Shown: positions 9,023-17,344 of the stretch, in pieces
Numbering within the stretch: the stretch's first letter is position 1
How the letters are laid out: each line of letters begins with the position of its first letter
Assembly (NCBI GenBank): GCA_044371005.1
Contig: JBILUL010000003.1
Location: 21,125-85,124 of the forward strand
DNA length: 64,000 nt
Source of the DNA: UBA2402 sp044371005
GTDB taxonomy: Bacteria; Planctomycetota; Phycisphaerae; Phycisphaerales; UBA1924
Direction: 5' to 3'
The notes under the pieces: model-generated
Told to the model about the DNA's origin: nothing
What the model saw: the letters and a program-made list of their open reading frames with translations, nothing else
The model's database searches: none
Made by a program: the position numbers and the translations under genes

Positions 9023-9988
9023 TCACCCGCCGAAATGAGCCTCCCACGCATCGACCGTGTCGGGCCAGTCGTCCTTGAGCAGCCGCGACAGTGATCGGTC
9101 GGCAAGCACCTTTCCAGAGGTCTGGCACATCGGGCAGTAGTTGACCTCGTTCTCGGCCCTCACGATGCGCTGCACCGGCGTGCCACACGTTGGACAGGGT
9201 CGTTGAAACCGACCATGCACGGCAAATCCAGGCCTGAAGGCCGTCACCTGCCCAACACCTGGGAATCTCCCTGAAACGGTCCGGGAGCAGTCCCCCAGTT
9301 GCCCCGGCTCCAGAACCACGTCAGACATCTCAAACTCCTTCAGAAGTCGATTGGTCCAGTCCGAGAGCACGACGCGGCAGGCTTCATGCAGGTCATGCAC
9401 TTCCGCAACACTGAGCAGCGTGGTATGGGCAAGAGGACTGAGCCGGGCCTTCCAGAGAATCTCATCGGAGTAGGCGTTTCCGATTCCATCAAAGTTCGCT
9501 GGCGAGGTGAGCGCTCGCTTGAGCGTGCGGCGTTCGCTGGTGAGCACCCGGGCGAACTGGTCGGGCTCACATGTCAGAACATCCAGACCTCTCTGGGCAT
9601 GTGCGGACAACTCCATGTCACCGGAGAGCACGTGCAGGCTCGCCCGCTTGAGCTTCGCGGCTTCGGTCAGCACAAGCGTCCCCCGGTCCGTCAGGAACGA
9701 AGCCAGGTCGATCTTTCCGCTTGCCGCCACTTGCCGCTCTGGCTTCCACAACAACCGCCCGGCAATCATCAGGTGAATCACCACGTGCACCGAGTCCGAG
9801 GTGGAAATCACGAGCCGCTTGCCGATGCGACCAACCGCAGCGATGCGCTGCCCCGGCAGGGCATCGATCGGCGGATCGAACGTTCGAAGCACGAACGGAC
9901 TCTTGATGCGAACTTCATTGATGCGAGCACCCACAAGCCTGTGGTGCAGCCCGTGCTGGTAGAGCAGGATGTCCGGCAGTTCGGGCAC
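9023..9988 (-). CDS. mutM: Formamidopyrimidine-DNA glycosylase (Fpg/Nei family)
   Basis: A 321-residue base-excision repair glycosylase/AP lyase. The start is the GTG at 9988, because it gives the N-terminus MPELPD in which the Pro after Met is the family's catalytic nucleophile and the Glu is essential; the longer reading frame to 10030 would bury this proline. The helix-two-turn-helix region reads SPANFDGIGNAYSDEILW and a C-terminal zinc finger is present (CPTCGTP, YCPMCQ). Length is a little over the 270-290 residues usual for Fpg. The sequence is divergent enough that Fpg versus Nei specificity is not settled. It heads a minus-strand row with the MFS gene and recQ. Confidence 0.88.
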   Translation of the reverse strand: MPELPDILLYQHGLHHRLVGARINEVRIKSPFVLRTFDPPIDALPGQRIAAVGRIGKRLVISTSDSVHVVIHLMIAGRLLWKPERQVAASGKIDLASFLTDRGTLVLTEAAKLKRASLHVLSGDMELSAHAQRGLDVLTCEPDQFARVLTSERRTLKRALTSPANFDGIGNAYSDEILWKARLSPLAHTTLLSVAEVHDLHEACRVVLSDWTNRLLKEFEMSDVVLEPGQLGDCSRTVSGRFPGVGQVTAFRPGFAVHGRFQRPCPTCGTPVQRIVRAENEVNYCPMCQTSGKVLADRSLSRLLKDDWPDTVDAWEAHFGG

Positions 9989-10027
9989 GCCCTCAGGGTA
10001 CGTGGCTGCGCCTGGGTGCGAAAATGA

Positions 10028-10058
10028 CAAGGACTCCCGGAAGTCCCGGGAGTCCTTG
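10028..10058 (-). terminator. Rho-independent terminator behind the sorting-tail gene
   Basis: A perfect 13-bp stem (10028-10040 with 10046-10058) with a 5-base loop is followed on the minus strand by TCATTTT. It sits 55 bases past the stop of the gene at 10113-10778 and just upstream of mutM, so it isolates the two units. Confidence 0.85.
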
Positions 10059-10112
10059 CTGATGCAATCGATTGTTCAGATTGAGCTGCCGGACATTGAA
10101 CCGGCCACTCGA

Positions 10113-10778
10113 TCAGCGGCGACGACGACGCATGGCCAGAAGGCCAGCACCGGCGAGCACTGCACCGCCTGCGGGGGCGGGGATGATGCTGACGTTGTCG
10201 ATGTCGAAGGCAACGTTCGCCTGGTTGCCGGCCTGATTCTCATCGAGCATGACGCCGACCTGAACGCGGGCGATGCTGGCGAAGATGTTGAAGTTCGTGC
10301 CTTCGTAGATGAACGGGGTCGAGGGGCTGATCGGCACCACGAACGTGTGCCACTCGTTGGCCGGAATCGACGACTCGAGAGCGACGACGCCGGGGCCGGC
10401 TGAGGGGGCGAAGCGGGCAAAGAAGGTGAACGGCGATGCGCCGTTGTGACGCACCGAGAAGGAGAAGGCGGTCACACCGGAGGTGATCCAGTTGCCGACG
10501 AAGGCGTTGCCGCTGCTGCCGAAGTTGCTCTGGCCGCGGAAGAGGATCGGAATATCGCCCGGATTATTCGAGGCGAATGCCGTCGTCATGCTGCCGAAGG
10601 CTGAACCGTCGGGTCCGCCCGTGGCGGAGTAGGTCAGCGGCGAGAACGTGCTGGACTTGCTCCAGTTGCTCGCGGCAGAATCGAAGGTTTCGGTGTAAGG
10701 AACGATGATCGCGCTGGCAAGACCAGCGCCGCACGCAACCACAGCTGCGGACGCAATGAGGGGGAAACGGTTGTTCAT
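10113..10778 (-). CDS. Secreted protein with PEP-CTERM-like C-terminal sorting tail
   Basis: A 221-residue exported protein of unknown function. A signal peptide (FPLIASAAVVACGAGLASA) precedes a beta-rich domain (TFDSAASNWSKSS, ITSGVTAFSFSVRHNG, IDNVSIIP) typical of secreted jelly-roll-like planctomycete proteins. The C-terminus is PAPAGGAVLAGAGLLAMRRRRR-like: a PxP motif, one short membrane segment and an Arg cluster, the architecture of PEP-CTERM-type exosortase or rhombosortase substrates. The ATG at 10778 follows an AGGAGA-like site. It is terminated by the hairpin at 10028-10058. No sortase-like partner is in the window. Confidence 0.8.
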   Translation of the reverse strand: MNNRFPLIASAAVVACGAGLASAIIVPYTETFDSAASNWSKSSTFSPLTYSATGGPDGSAFGSMTTAFASNNPGDIPILFRGQSNFGSSGNAFVGNWITSGVTAFSFSVRHNGASPFTFFARFAPSAGPGVVALESSIPANEWHTFVVPISPSTPFIYEGTNFNIFASIARVQVGVMLDENQAGNQANVAFDIDNVSIIPAPAGGAVLAGAGLLAMRRRRR

Positions 10779-10986
10779 GTCTCTGTCTCCTGAAAGTAAA
10801 GGAAAGTGTGCTTTCCTCCTATCCAGGAAAAGAGTATTTCTGGCGCAGGACAAGTCAACGGGAAACCCCCATAGACCTCCACAATCAGCGAAATCCCGGG
10901 TCCGAAAATCAACGGATATCAATATCCGCTCGGAACAGGTTGCCCAGATTCCCGACTGTGCGGGGTATGCGTTTTGAGGCGGGAGT

Positions 10987-11448
10987 TCAGAATGCTCGGA
11001 TGCAGAGCACACCCAATCCCATGAGGCCGATGCCTGCAGCGCGTCCCCAGGAAAATGAGTGTGCCGGGAGGCCAAGGAGTCCGTAGTGATCGATGATCAT
11101 GCTTCCGATGAACTGGCCGAAGATCATCGCCGCGAAGTAGTTGGCGTTGCCCATTGGCCGGACGAGGAAGATCGCCATTGTCACGAAGAAGGCGCCGATG
11201 AGTCCGCCGGTCCAGGCCCACCAGGGAACCGTGGCGAGCTTTCCGGGCTCGGGGATGGGAGTGCGGCAGATGGCCACCACCAACACCATGGCGACCAGGC
11301 CGGTGAGGAAGTTGAGGACGCCGCCGTGGAGGCGTGAGGGCGTGTGCGAGGCGAATGCCGCGTTCACGCCGGGCTGAAACGAGGTGGCGAAGCCGACGAT
11401 GACGGCCAGAGCGACCTGAACGGCGAAGATGGAAAGTGAGTCTCGCAC
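10987..11448 (-). CDS. DMT-family membrane transporter (YdcZ/DUF606-like)
   Basis: A 153-residue protein with about five membrane segments. The stretch QPGVNAAFASHTPSRLHGGVLNFLTG is the conserved half-repeat of the YdcZ-type small drug/metabolite transporters, and GNANYFAAMIFGQFIGSMIIDHYGLLG matches the second conserved part. Length fits the single-domain members of about 150 residues, which form dimers. It starts 5 bases past the asnS stop and is probably translated from the asnS transcript. The substrate is unknown. Confidence 0.8.
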   Translation of the reverse strand: MRDSLSIFAVQVALAVIVGFATSFQPGVNAAFASHTPSRLHGGVLNFLTGLVAMVLVVAICRTPIPEPGKLATVPWWAWTGGLIGAFFVTMAIFLVRPMGNANYFAAMIFGQFIGSMIIDHYGLLGLPAHSFSWGRAAGIGLMGLGVLCIRAF

Positions 11449-11453
11449 GCGGC

Positions 11454-12896
11454 TTAGAAGTCAGCCTGCTTGGGAGCGCGGGGGAAGGGGATGACGTCGC
11501 GGATGTTCTGCATGCCGGTGACGAAGAGAATGAGCCGCTCGAAGCCAAGACCAAAGCCGGCGTGCGGGACGCTGCCGAAGCGCCGCAGGTCGCGGTACCA
11601 CCAGTAGTCTTCCTTGGGCAGCTTCATCTCATCGAGGCGCATGTCGAGGACATCGAGACGCTCTTCGCGCTGGCTTCCGCCGATGATCTCGCCGATCTTG
11701 GGCACGAGCACGTCCATGGCCGCCACGGTGTCGCCGGGCGCACCATCGGTGCCGGGCGGGTTGAGGCGCATGTAGAAGGCCTTGATCTGCTTGGGGTAGT
11801 TCATGAGGATCACCGGCTGCTTGAAGTGCTCCTCGGTGAGATAACGCTCGTGTTCGCTCTGGAGATCGGTGCCCCACTTGATGGGGTACTCAAACTTCTT
11901 GCCGGACGCCGCGGCCTTCTGCAGAATCTCCACGGCTTCGGTGTAAGGCAGGCGGCGGAAGGGCGTTTCGAGCACGTGACGCAGGCGTTCCAGCAGACCC
12001 GGCTCGATGCGTTCATCAAAGAACTTCATGTCGTCCGGGCGCTCGGCCAGCACGGCGCTGACCAGATACTTGATGAAAGCTTCGGCGACCTGGCTGTCGG
12101 CCATGAGATCGCAGAAGGCCATTTCCGGCTCGATCATCCAGAACTCCGCCAAGTGGCGGCTGGTGTTGCTGTTTTCAGCGCGGAAGGTGGGCCCGAAGGT
12201 GTAGACATTGCTCAGTGCACAGCAGTAGGTCTCGACGTTGAGCTGGCCGGAGACCGTCAGATGCGCCTGCTTACCAAAGAAGTCCTCGCCGTAATCACAG
12301 CTCTTGCCATCGGCATCGAGCTTGCGGTTGACCATGTCGAGTGTCGATACCTGGAACATCTGGCCGGCGCCTTCGCAGTCGCTGGCGGTGATGATGGGTG
12401 TGTGCACGTAGAAGAAACCACGTTCATGGAAGAACCGGTGAACGGCCATGCTCAGGCAGTGGCGGACACGGGCGATGGCACCGAAGGTGTTGGTGCGAAC
12501 GCGAAGGTGAGCCACTTCGCGCAGGTACTCAAACGTGTGGCGCTTGTTGGCGACCGGATAATGATCAGGGTTCTCGACAAGGCCGATGACTCGCACCGCG
12601 CCCGACTTGGCCGGATCCACGAGGATCTCAACGGTCTGTCCCTTGCCCTGGCTTGCGACCAGCTCGCCATCTACTTCAACAGAGCAACCGGTGGTGAGCT
12701 TCTGAACCGCGGCGAAGTTCTCCGCCGAGCCCCGGACGACACATTGGATCGCGTCAAAGCACGTGCCGTCGCTGACCGCCACGAAGCACAGGCCACCATC
12801 GGCCTTTGATTCACGATTCGTGCGCACCCAGCCCTTGATCGTGACGGGTGTTCCAACGGGTGCCTTGAACGCTTCGGTGACTTTGAGCCAGGACAT
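11454..12896 (-). CDS. asnS: Asparaginyl-tRNA synthetase
   Basis: A 480-residue class IIb aminoacyl-tRNA synthetase. An OB-fold anticodon-binding domain occupies the N-terminus (VTIKGWVRTNRESK, FVAVSDGT, VEVDGELV). The catalytic core shows VHTPIITASDCEGAGQMF, FGPTFRAENSNTSRHLAEFWMIEPEM (motif 2 with AsnRS-specific residues) and GFGLGFERLILFVTGMQNIRDVIPFPR (motif 3). MSWLK at 12896 was chosen as the start; the longer frame overlaps non-coding sequence with no ribosome site. The adjacent ydcZ-like gene is 5 bases downstream. Confidence 0.96.
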   Translation of the reverse strand: MSWLKVTEAFKAPVGTPVTIKGWVRTNRESKADGGLCFVAVSDGTCFDAIQCVVRGSAENFAAVQKLTTGCSVEVDGELVASQGKGQTVEILVDPAKSGAVRVIGLVENPDHYPVANKRHTFEYLREVAHLRVRTNTFGAIARVRHCLSMAVHRFFHERGFFYVHTPIITASDCEGAGQMFQVSTLDMVNRKLDADGKSCDYGEDFFGKQAHLTVSGQLNVETYCCALSNVYTFGPTFRAENSNTSRHLAEFWMIEPEMAFCDLMADSQVAEAFIKYLVSAVLAERPDDMKFFDERIEPGLLERLRHVLETPFRRLPYTEAVEILQKAAASGKKFEYPIKWGTDLQSEHERYLTEEHFKQPVILMNYPKQIKAFYMRLNPPGTDGAPGDTVAAMDVLVPKIGEIIGGSQREERLDVLDMRLDEMKLPKEDYWWYRDLRRFGSVPHAGFGLGFERLILFVTGMQNIRDVIPFPRAPKQADF

Positions 12897-12973
12897 GTCG
12901 GTTCCTTGGAGTGGGGCCGCGGCGGCCCTTTGCGTGGTTGAACCACAATGGTAGAACCTCGCGAAGGGGCTCG

Positions 12974-13624
12974 TCAGCCCCCCAATGCCATCGTCGCAGC
13001 GACCATCAGCGAACCAACGGCGACCATTGCGATCCCCGTGAGCCATGGCCTTAGTTCCGCACAGCGACCAAACCAGTATCCCGTGACAAACAGCAGGCTC
13101 ACCGCGATGAGATTCGATGTCCGGATCGCCATTTGAACATCACTCAGCAGCAGGAACGGGATGACCACCGGGAATGTCGAGATGAAGCACAGGCTGAAGA
13201 CAGCCAGTGCACCTCGCACATCAGTCCCCGTGATCCGCGGCGTGGCACGAGACTCGGGCATCGCCACCACCTCCAGACGCAGACGTTCCAGTTCGGCCTC
13301 GGAAATGAATGTCCCCAGCATGCGGGGCAGTGCATCTCGAACGATGCCACGGCCTTCGTGCGGATCTGTTGCCGTTCGCACCATGCGGATGGTTCTGAGT
13401 GTGCCGCCGCGTTCGCTCAATGCAGCCATCAGAAACATGATGGCATCGATGAGCCCCCACGCGATGTTGCACCCGATCGCACCGTAGAGCAAGGTGCGTA
13501 CCTGACCCTGGCCTGCATCCGCGGCACTCATGGAGCCGGTGAACCCAAGAACCATGATCAGGCCAAAGAGCACCTCAGAAATCCGATCGATCGGTTCCAG
13601 TACTGGTCTTGCCTCTGACTCCAT
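12974..13624 (-). CDS. VIT1/CCC1-family membrane protein
   Basis: A 216-residue protein with about five membrane segments. The pattern VLFGLIMVLGFTGSMSAADAG near the N-terminus, then AIGCNIAWGLIDAIMFLM and the paired C-terminal helices (FISTFPVVIPFLLL, FVTGYWFGRCAELRPWLTG) match a branch of the VIT/CCC1 vacuolar iron transporter-like family. No ferritin-like domain is fused; instead about 60 soluble residues separate helices 2 and 3. The ATG at 13624 gives MESEARPVLEPIDRISEV, directly ahead of the first helix; the longer frame adds basic non-conserved sequence. It precedes asnS on the same strand. Iron or manganese transport is inferred only. Confidence 0.7.
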   Translation of the reverse strand: MESEARPVLEPIDRISEVLFGLIMVLGFTGSMSAADAGQGQVRTLLYGAIGCNIAWGLIDAIMFLMAALSERGGTLRTIRMVRTATDPHEGRGIVRDALPRMLGTFISEAELERLRLEVVAMPESRATPRITGTDVRGALAVFSLCFISTFPVVIPFLLLSDVQMAIRTSNLIAVSLLFVTGYWFGRCAELRPWLTGIAMVAVGSLMVAATMALGG

Positions 13625-13756
13625 GGATGCTGGGCCTCCGGTCGTTGAAATGGCCTTGAGGGGCGGAATGCCGCGTTCGCAGCGGTCACTCGCCATCGTG
13701 TGCCGAATCAGGCATGCCCACACCAGCAACCAGGCGTGCGGTGAATCTGCCAAAGA

Positions 13757-13786
13757 CAACGGGCCCGCCGTGAGGCGAGCCCGTTG
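13757..13786 (-). terminator. Hairpin terminator behind the prepilin-like gene
   Basis: A 12-bp stem with one C/A mismatch (13757-13769 with 13774-13786) and a GTGA-type loop, followed on the minus strand by TCTTTGG. It lies between the stop of the prepilin-like gene (13843) and the start of the VIT-family gene. The U-tract is short, so efficiency is uncertain. Confidence 0.6.
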
Positions 13787-13829
13787 AAAAGAGCCGATGT
13801 TTCAGCCCCATTCAAGATGAGGCTGGAGC

Positions 13830-13838
13830 AGTATACCA
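13830..13838 (-). promoter_or_regulatory. Extended -10 element (TGGTATACT), candidate
   Basis: The minus strand reads TGGTATACT just past the prepilin-like stop codon. It fits an extended -10, though no -35 is visible. It could start transcription toward the VIT-family gene, but the hairpin at 13757-13786 would intervene. Confidence 0.35.
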
Positions 13839-13842
13839 GCGA

Positions 13843-14943
13843 TCAATAGTCGCCAGCGGGCCGCTCGGGGAACCACCACTGGTTGCCGTCGAAGTCGATG
13901 CCCTTGAGACCGCCACGGGTCCAGCGCTGGAATCCGGGGGCGGAATAGGTCGTCTCGCCGCCACGGATGGGCTCCCAACTTGCCTCGGGCGTGTAGTTGA
14001 CGATCATCGGGAACTGCGAGAACGGGGTCTGGGGATTCACGCCGTCGTTGGCGTCGAATCGCTTGCCGCCCTTGTTGTAGGGCAGACCCGTCTTCTTGAA
14101 GGCCACGTGACCGTCGTAGAAGAGGTTGAGGGTGACGGCGTCGGGGTAGAGGTAGTAGAACTGCTGCTTGCCGTAGTACCGCGAGATGGAGTCGAACATC
14201 TCGACCTTCTTGTCGGGGAACTGCACGTCGGCGAGTGAACGCCGACCGATCGTTGCGGAGAAGTTCTCCGGGTTGACCGTCTGGTAGGTGCGGTGCGTCG
14301 GTCCCTGCGTCACGCCACCGATGGTGCCGTCGCAACGGTCGTTCGAGTAGGAGAACGAAACCGTCTCGTAGGACGAGCTGTAGGGCCAGCGGTTCTCGCG
14401 GCCAGCGGGAGCCGGAAGCGGGTTTGACGGATTCTCAAAGCCCTTGGGATCCTGCTGCCACAACGCGCGGTTGCGGTCAGCCGGTGAAATCACGAGCTTG
14501 GAGGGCAGCTGCTGAGCCAGGTAGTCCTGAAGAATCAGGTGGCTGTAGAGCACATGGGGAATCCAGTTGGGGATGTAGTCCGTGCCATCGAAGTCCGTGT
14601 CGCGGCCAGTGCGCCGGCGGATGATGTCCACGGCCTGAGCGGCCGCGGCCTGGATGGGATTGGTCGTGTTGGCCAGACCCTGAAGGTCGGGGTACGACAG
14701 CAACTGGTACGACCTTGCGGTCGTTGTGAATGAGAACTGCCTGTTCAGGTAATCTGCAGCGTAGCTGTGGGTCGCTCGCCCCAGCTGCTGCACATTGGCC
14801 TGGTCAATGGTCTGCCGCCCGGCCTTTCGTGCTTCACCGAGTGCGGGAAGCAGAATGCCGATGAGCAACGCGATAATCGCGATGACCACCAGAAGTTCGA
14901 TCAGGGTAAATCCGACGCGTTTGTTACGTAGCCGACCGCACAT
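13843..14943 (-). CDS. Type II secretion/type IV pilin-like protein (prepilin N-terminus)
   Basis: A 366-residue pseudopilin-like exported protein. It opens with a short basic leader and GFTLIELLVVIAIIALLIG, the prepilin peptidase site (cut after Gly) and hydrophobic helix, followed by LLPALGEARKAGRQ. The large C-terminal part is of the planctomycete prepilin type and contains NLFYDGHVAFKK, similar to the 'DGHV' signature of DUF1559/H-X9-DG-like proteins. A perfect AAGGAGG ribosome site at 14952-14958, 8 bases before the ATG, fixes the start. The very long upstream reading frame to 15705 has no support. Function in a secretion or surface apparatus is inferred. Confidence 0.85.
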   Translation of the reverse strand: MCGRLRNKRVGFTLIELLVVIAIIALLIGILLPALGEARKAGRQTIDQANVQQLGRATHSYAADYLNRQFSFTTTARSYQLLSYPDLQGLANTTNPIQAAAAQAVDIIRRRTGRDTDFDGTDYIPNWIPHVLYSHLILQDYLAQQLPSKLVISPADRNRALWQQDPKGFENPSNPLPAPAGRENRWPYSSSYETVSFSYSNDRCDGTIGGVTQGPTHRTYQTVNPENFSATIGRRSLADVQFPDKKVEMFDSISRYYGKQQFYYLYPDAVTLNLFYDGHVAFKKTGLPYNKGGKRFDANDGVNPQTPFSQFPMIVNYTPEASWEPIRGGETTYSAPGFQRWTRGGLKGIDFDGNQWWFPERPAGDY

Positions 14944-15433
14944 GGTGTGGGCCTCCTTCGGAAACCTCTTGTCCAGACTCCCGTACGCACGGGCCGTCTG
15001 CTTGCCGCGAACGCGGACTTTCTGCGAGACAACACATACACCCAAGACTCGCGGAACACACTTGCTGCAACCCGATCCGGCCGCAACAAGCCAACCGGCA
15101 TCCGACGATTGAAACCGACTTGTGTTCCCACCGAACAGACCAACCCAGAACGGGCCGATCCGATTCTGATTAACCCTCACGATATCACAAGATGCCAGCT
15201 GTGTCGAGCAATTTTCGCGCTTCCCAACTGAAATGCTTCTCGTGACCCGGCACAACCACCTGCCTGCTGGAAGATCCGCCTGGCACATCAGGACTTCTTT
15301 CAATACCCCGGCAAACGAAGATTGGATGCACAAAGCAGGACCGGTTTCTTCTTCGCCCATCTTTGCAGAACGCATTTTTGTTATCGGACTCTCAACCCTC
15401 TCATGGACTGTCTGGCGGAGGTACCGTTGCGTG
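14944..15433. other. 490-base divergent intergenic region
   Basis: This region separates the prepilin-like gene (minus) from the parvulin-like lipoprotein gene (plus). It is less GC-rich than the genes beside it in its middle part (around 15160-15220). I see the prepilin ribosome site at its left edge but no convincing -35/-10 pair, RNA gene or coding sequence. Confidence 0.5.
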
Positions 15434-16408
15434 ATGAAGACTGCCTTTGGATACTGGTTCGGCATGGTTCCGCTGTTGGTGTCGCTTGGCGGCTGCGCAG
15501 GAACTTCTCGTGACGTCCCTGCACGTCCCGCGACGGCCCAATCTCCTGCCGCCCCTGACTCTTCAACGGCATTGACCGTTGACGGCAGCCCGATCCGTAC
15601 CAGTTCGCTCGCTGCCACGGCACTTGAAGCCGCGGGTGCCGTCGCCATTGAGGAGGCAGCACTCGATGTGCTGCTCGAGGCCGAGATCAAGCGAGCTGGC
15701 ATCACGATCAGCGAAACGCAGGTGGAACGTGAACGGCAACTGCTCTTTGAACGCGTAGCCGCGGAAGCTCAAGTCGGTGAGGAGCAGGCTGGCGCGCTGA
15801 TTGATCGGTTCCGTCGAAGCCGCGGCCTTGGCCCGATCCGCTTCGCGGCGATGCTGCGTCGCAACGCGCAGCTTCGCACCCTGGTGCAGGAACAAGCCGC
15901 GGCGTGGGAAGAGCCGATGCGTCAGATGGTGACTGCCGAACTTGGTCCAAAGGCCCGCGCCCGTCTGCTTGTGCTGCCGAGCCCGGCGGATGCTGCCGCG
16001 ATCCGATCGCAGCTTGAATCGCTCCCCGCCGGCGAGCGTTCAGGAACCTTTGCCCGGCTCGCGGTTGAGCGCTCTCGCGATTCCTCAGCGGCTCGCGGCG
16101 GCCTGTTTGGCCCAGCATCGACGGGCGACCTTTCGATTCCGCCATCCATCCGCGAGTTTCTCAGCCAGCCGGTCGGGTCGATCTCTCCCGTCCTTGCGAT
16201 TGATTCAGGCATGGCCATCGTGATGATCGAGGAACAGATCGCCGCGGCTCCTGCGACACAGGAGTCTCAGAACGCAGCGCAGCAGAAAGTCAGGACGCGG
16301 CTCGAGCGCGAGGCGATGGACAAGCTCGCGTCAGAACTGCTCGCTCAAGCGAGAATCAATGTGCTTGACAATGCGGCCCGTTGGAGCTGGGAAAACCGCA
16401 TGCGGTGA
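15434..16408 (+). CDS. Parvulin-like (PpiC/SurA-type) peptidyl-prolyl isomerase lipoprotein
   Basis: A 324-residue exported lipoprotein. MKTAFGYWFGMVPLLVSLGGC gives a signal peptide with a lipobox-like end (Cys21). A SurA-type helical region (residues about 65-165) is followed by a degenerate parvulin domain: ARLLVLPSPADAAAIRSQL, GTFARLAVERSRDSSAARGGLFG (the SxDxxSAxxGG pattern) and PPSIREFLSQPVGSISPVL. It probably acts as a periplasmic chaperone. The ATG at 15434 is chosen because the signal peptide starts there; the frame upstream to 15233 is not signal-like. It converges with the zinc-ribbon gene. Catalytic competence is uncertain because the usual parvulin histidines are not obvious. Confidence 0.75.
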   Translation: MKTAFGYWFGMVPLLVSLGGCAGTSRDVPARPATAQSPAAPDSSTALTVDGSPIRTSSLAATALEAAGAVAIEEAALDVLLEAEIKRAGITISETQVERERQLLFERVAAEAQVGEEQAGALIDRFRRSRGLGPIRFAAMLRRNAQLRTLVQEQAAAWEEPMRQMVTAELGPKARARLLVLPSPADAAAIRSQLESLPAGERSGTFARLAVERSRDSSAARGGLFGPASTGDLSIPPSIREFLSQPVGSISPVLAIDSGMAIVMIEEQIAAAPATQESQNAAQQKVRTRLEREAMDKLASELLAQARINVLDNAARWSWENRMR

Positions 16409-16451
16409 ATTGACCGGCAGCCGCCGCTGCGTCGGCCACTTCCTTCAACGC

Positions 16452-16482
16452 CGTTCACTTCTTGCGAAGCGTTCACTTCTTG
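16452..16482 (-). repeat. Two 13-base direct copies spanning a stop codon
   Basis: CGTTCACTTCTTG occurs at 16452-16464 and again at 16470-16482, 18 bases apart. The second copy contains the stop codon of the zinc-ribbon gene, so the gene's Lys-Lys-stop ending is duplicated in frame just downstream. Confidence 0.8.
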
Positions 16483-17228
16483 GTAGTACGCATGCGTTCT
16501 TCGTCTTCGCGCGTGAGATAGATCACGCACTGGCAAGAACTGCAACGCGTCAATCGACCACCGCTGAGCAGTCCGTTGACGGCCTCCATGGGGATGGCCA
16601 TCATGCAGGTGCCGCAGTGGTACTCATGACGCTTGCGATCGACGATCTCGATGGCACCCATGGCTTCGTCGCCACGAACGTCCAGCAGCCGCTGGAACAT
16701 GATCATGGTGTCCTTGGGGACATCGGCGACGCATTCAGTGAGTTCGGCCTTGAGTTCGTTGAGGCGGCCTTCGATCTCCGCGTAGCGCTCGCCGCGGTCC
16801 TTCGCGGCGACGGTCTTGACCTGCTCGCGTTGTGACCGCTTCTCTTCGAGCTCGGCGAGCTGCTTTCGGAGCTCTTCGCCCTTGTTCATCTGCTCGAGCG
16901 CGGCGGTCTCGAAGCGATCCTTCTCAATCTTGATCGTGTTGAGCTCGACCAGGAATGCCTGATATTCCTTGTTGGTCTGGGCGTTGTTCATCTGCTCCCG
17001 CAGATGTTCCATCTTCGCCTCGAGTCGCTTGGCTTCGCCTTCATGATCCCCAGCCACGGCTGCGATCTGCTTGAGCTGGCCATCGAGCGTCTTCTTCTGG
17101 GCTTCGAGCTGCTCGAGCTCCTTGACCTGCTGCCCCAGGAAGCCCTCGGCGACCTTGAGGCGTGACTGCAAGCTTCGAATCTGCTTGTCAACTTGGAACA
17201 CCCGCAACAGTTGGGCCGTAACGCTCAT
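16473..17228 (-). CDS. Coiled-coil protein with C4-type zinc ribbon
   Basis: A 251-residue cytoplasmic protein. Residues 1-175 are almost continuous coiled coil (LLRVFQVDKQIRSLQSRLK, MEHLREQMNNAQTNKEYQAFL, RLNELKAEL). The C-terminus has a zinc ribbon: YHCGTCMMAIPMEAVNGLL and LTRCSSCQCVIYL. This is the C4-type zinc-ribbon family known from CT398-like chlamydial proteins and found across planctomycetes; its proposed roles include contacts with flagellar or sigma-54 factors in chlamydiae, not established here. It is divergent from the phosphatase-fold gene and has a duplicated stop region at its end. Confidence 0.82.
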   Translation of the reverse strand: MSVTAQLLRVFQVDKQIRSLQSRLKVAEGFLGQQVKELEQLEAQKKTLDGQLKQIAAVAGDHEGEAKRLEAKMEHLREQMNNAQTNKEYQAFLVELNTIKIEKDRFETAALEQMNKGEELRKQLAELEEKRSQREQVKTVAAKDRGERYAEIEGRLNELKAELTECVADVPKDTMIMFQRLLDVRGDEAMGAIEIVDRKRHEYHCGTCMMAIPMEAVNGLLSGGRLTRCSSCQCVIYLTREDEERMRTTKK

Positions 17229-17344
17229 TCAGAACTCCGGAGGGACTGGGACTGGTCCATCATAGATCCCCTCAAGCCCCCGCGACGGGTCCGGCAGACT
17301 TCGATCTTGTCCCGCCTCCCCGTGGTGAGCTAACGTCCTGTCCC

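Noticed and set aside
11436..12809. 457-residue open frame opposite asnS
   Set aside because: It mirrors asnS, whose class II motifs are intact; the antisense frame is low-complexity Leu/Glu/Val/Gly without recognisable domains.
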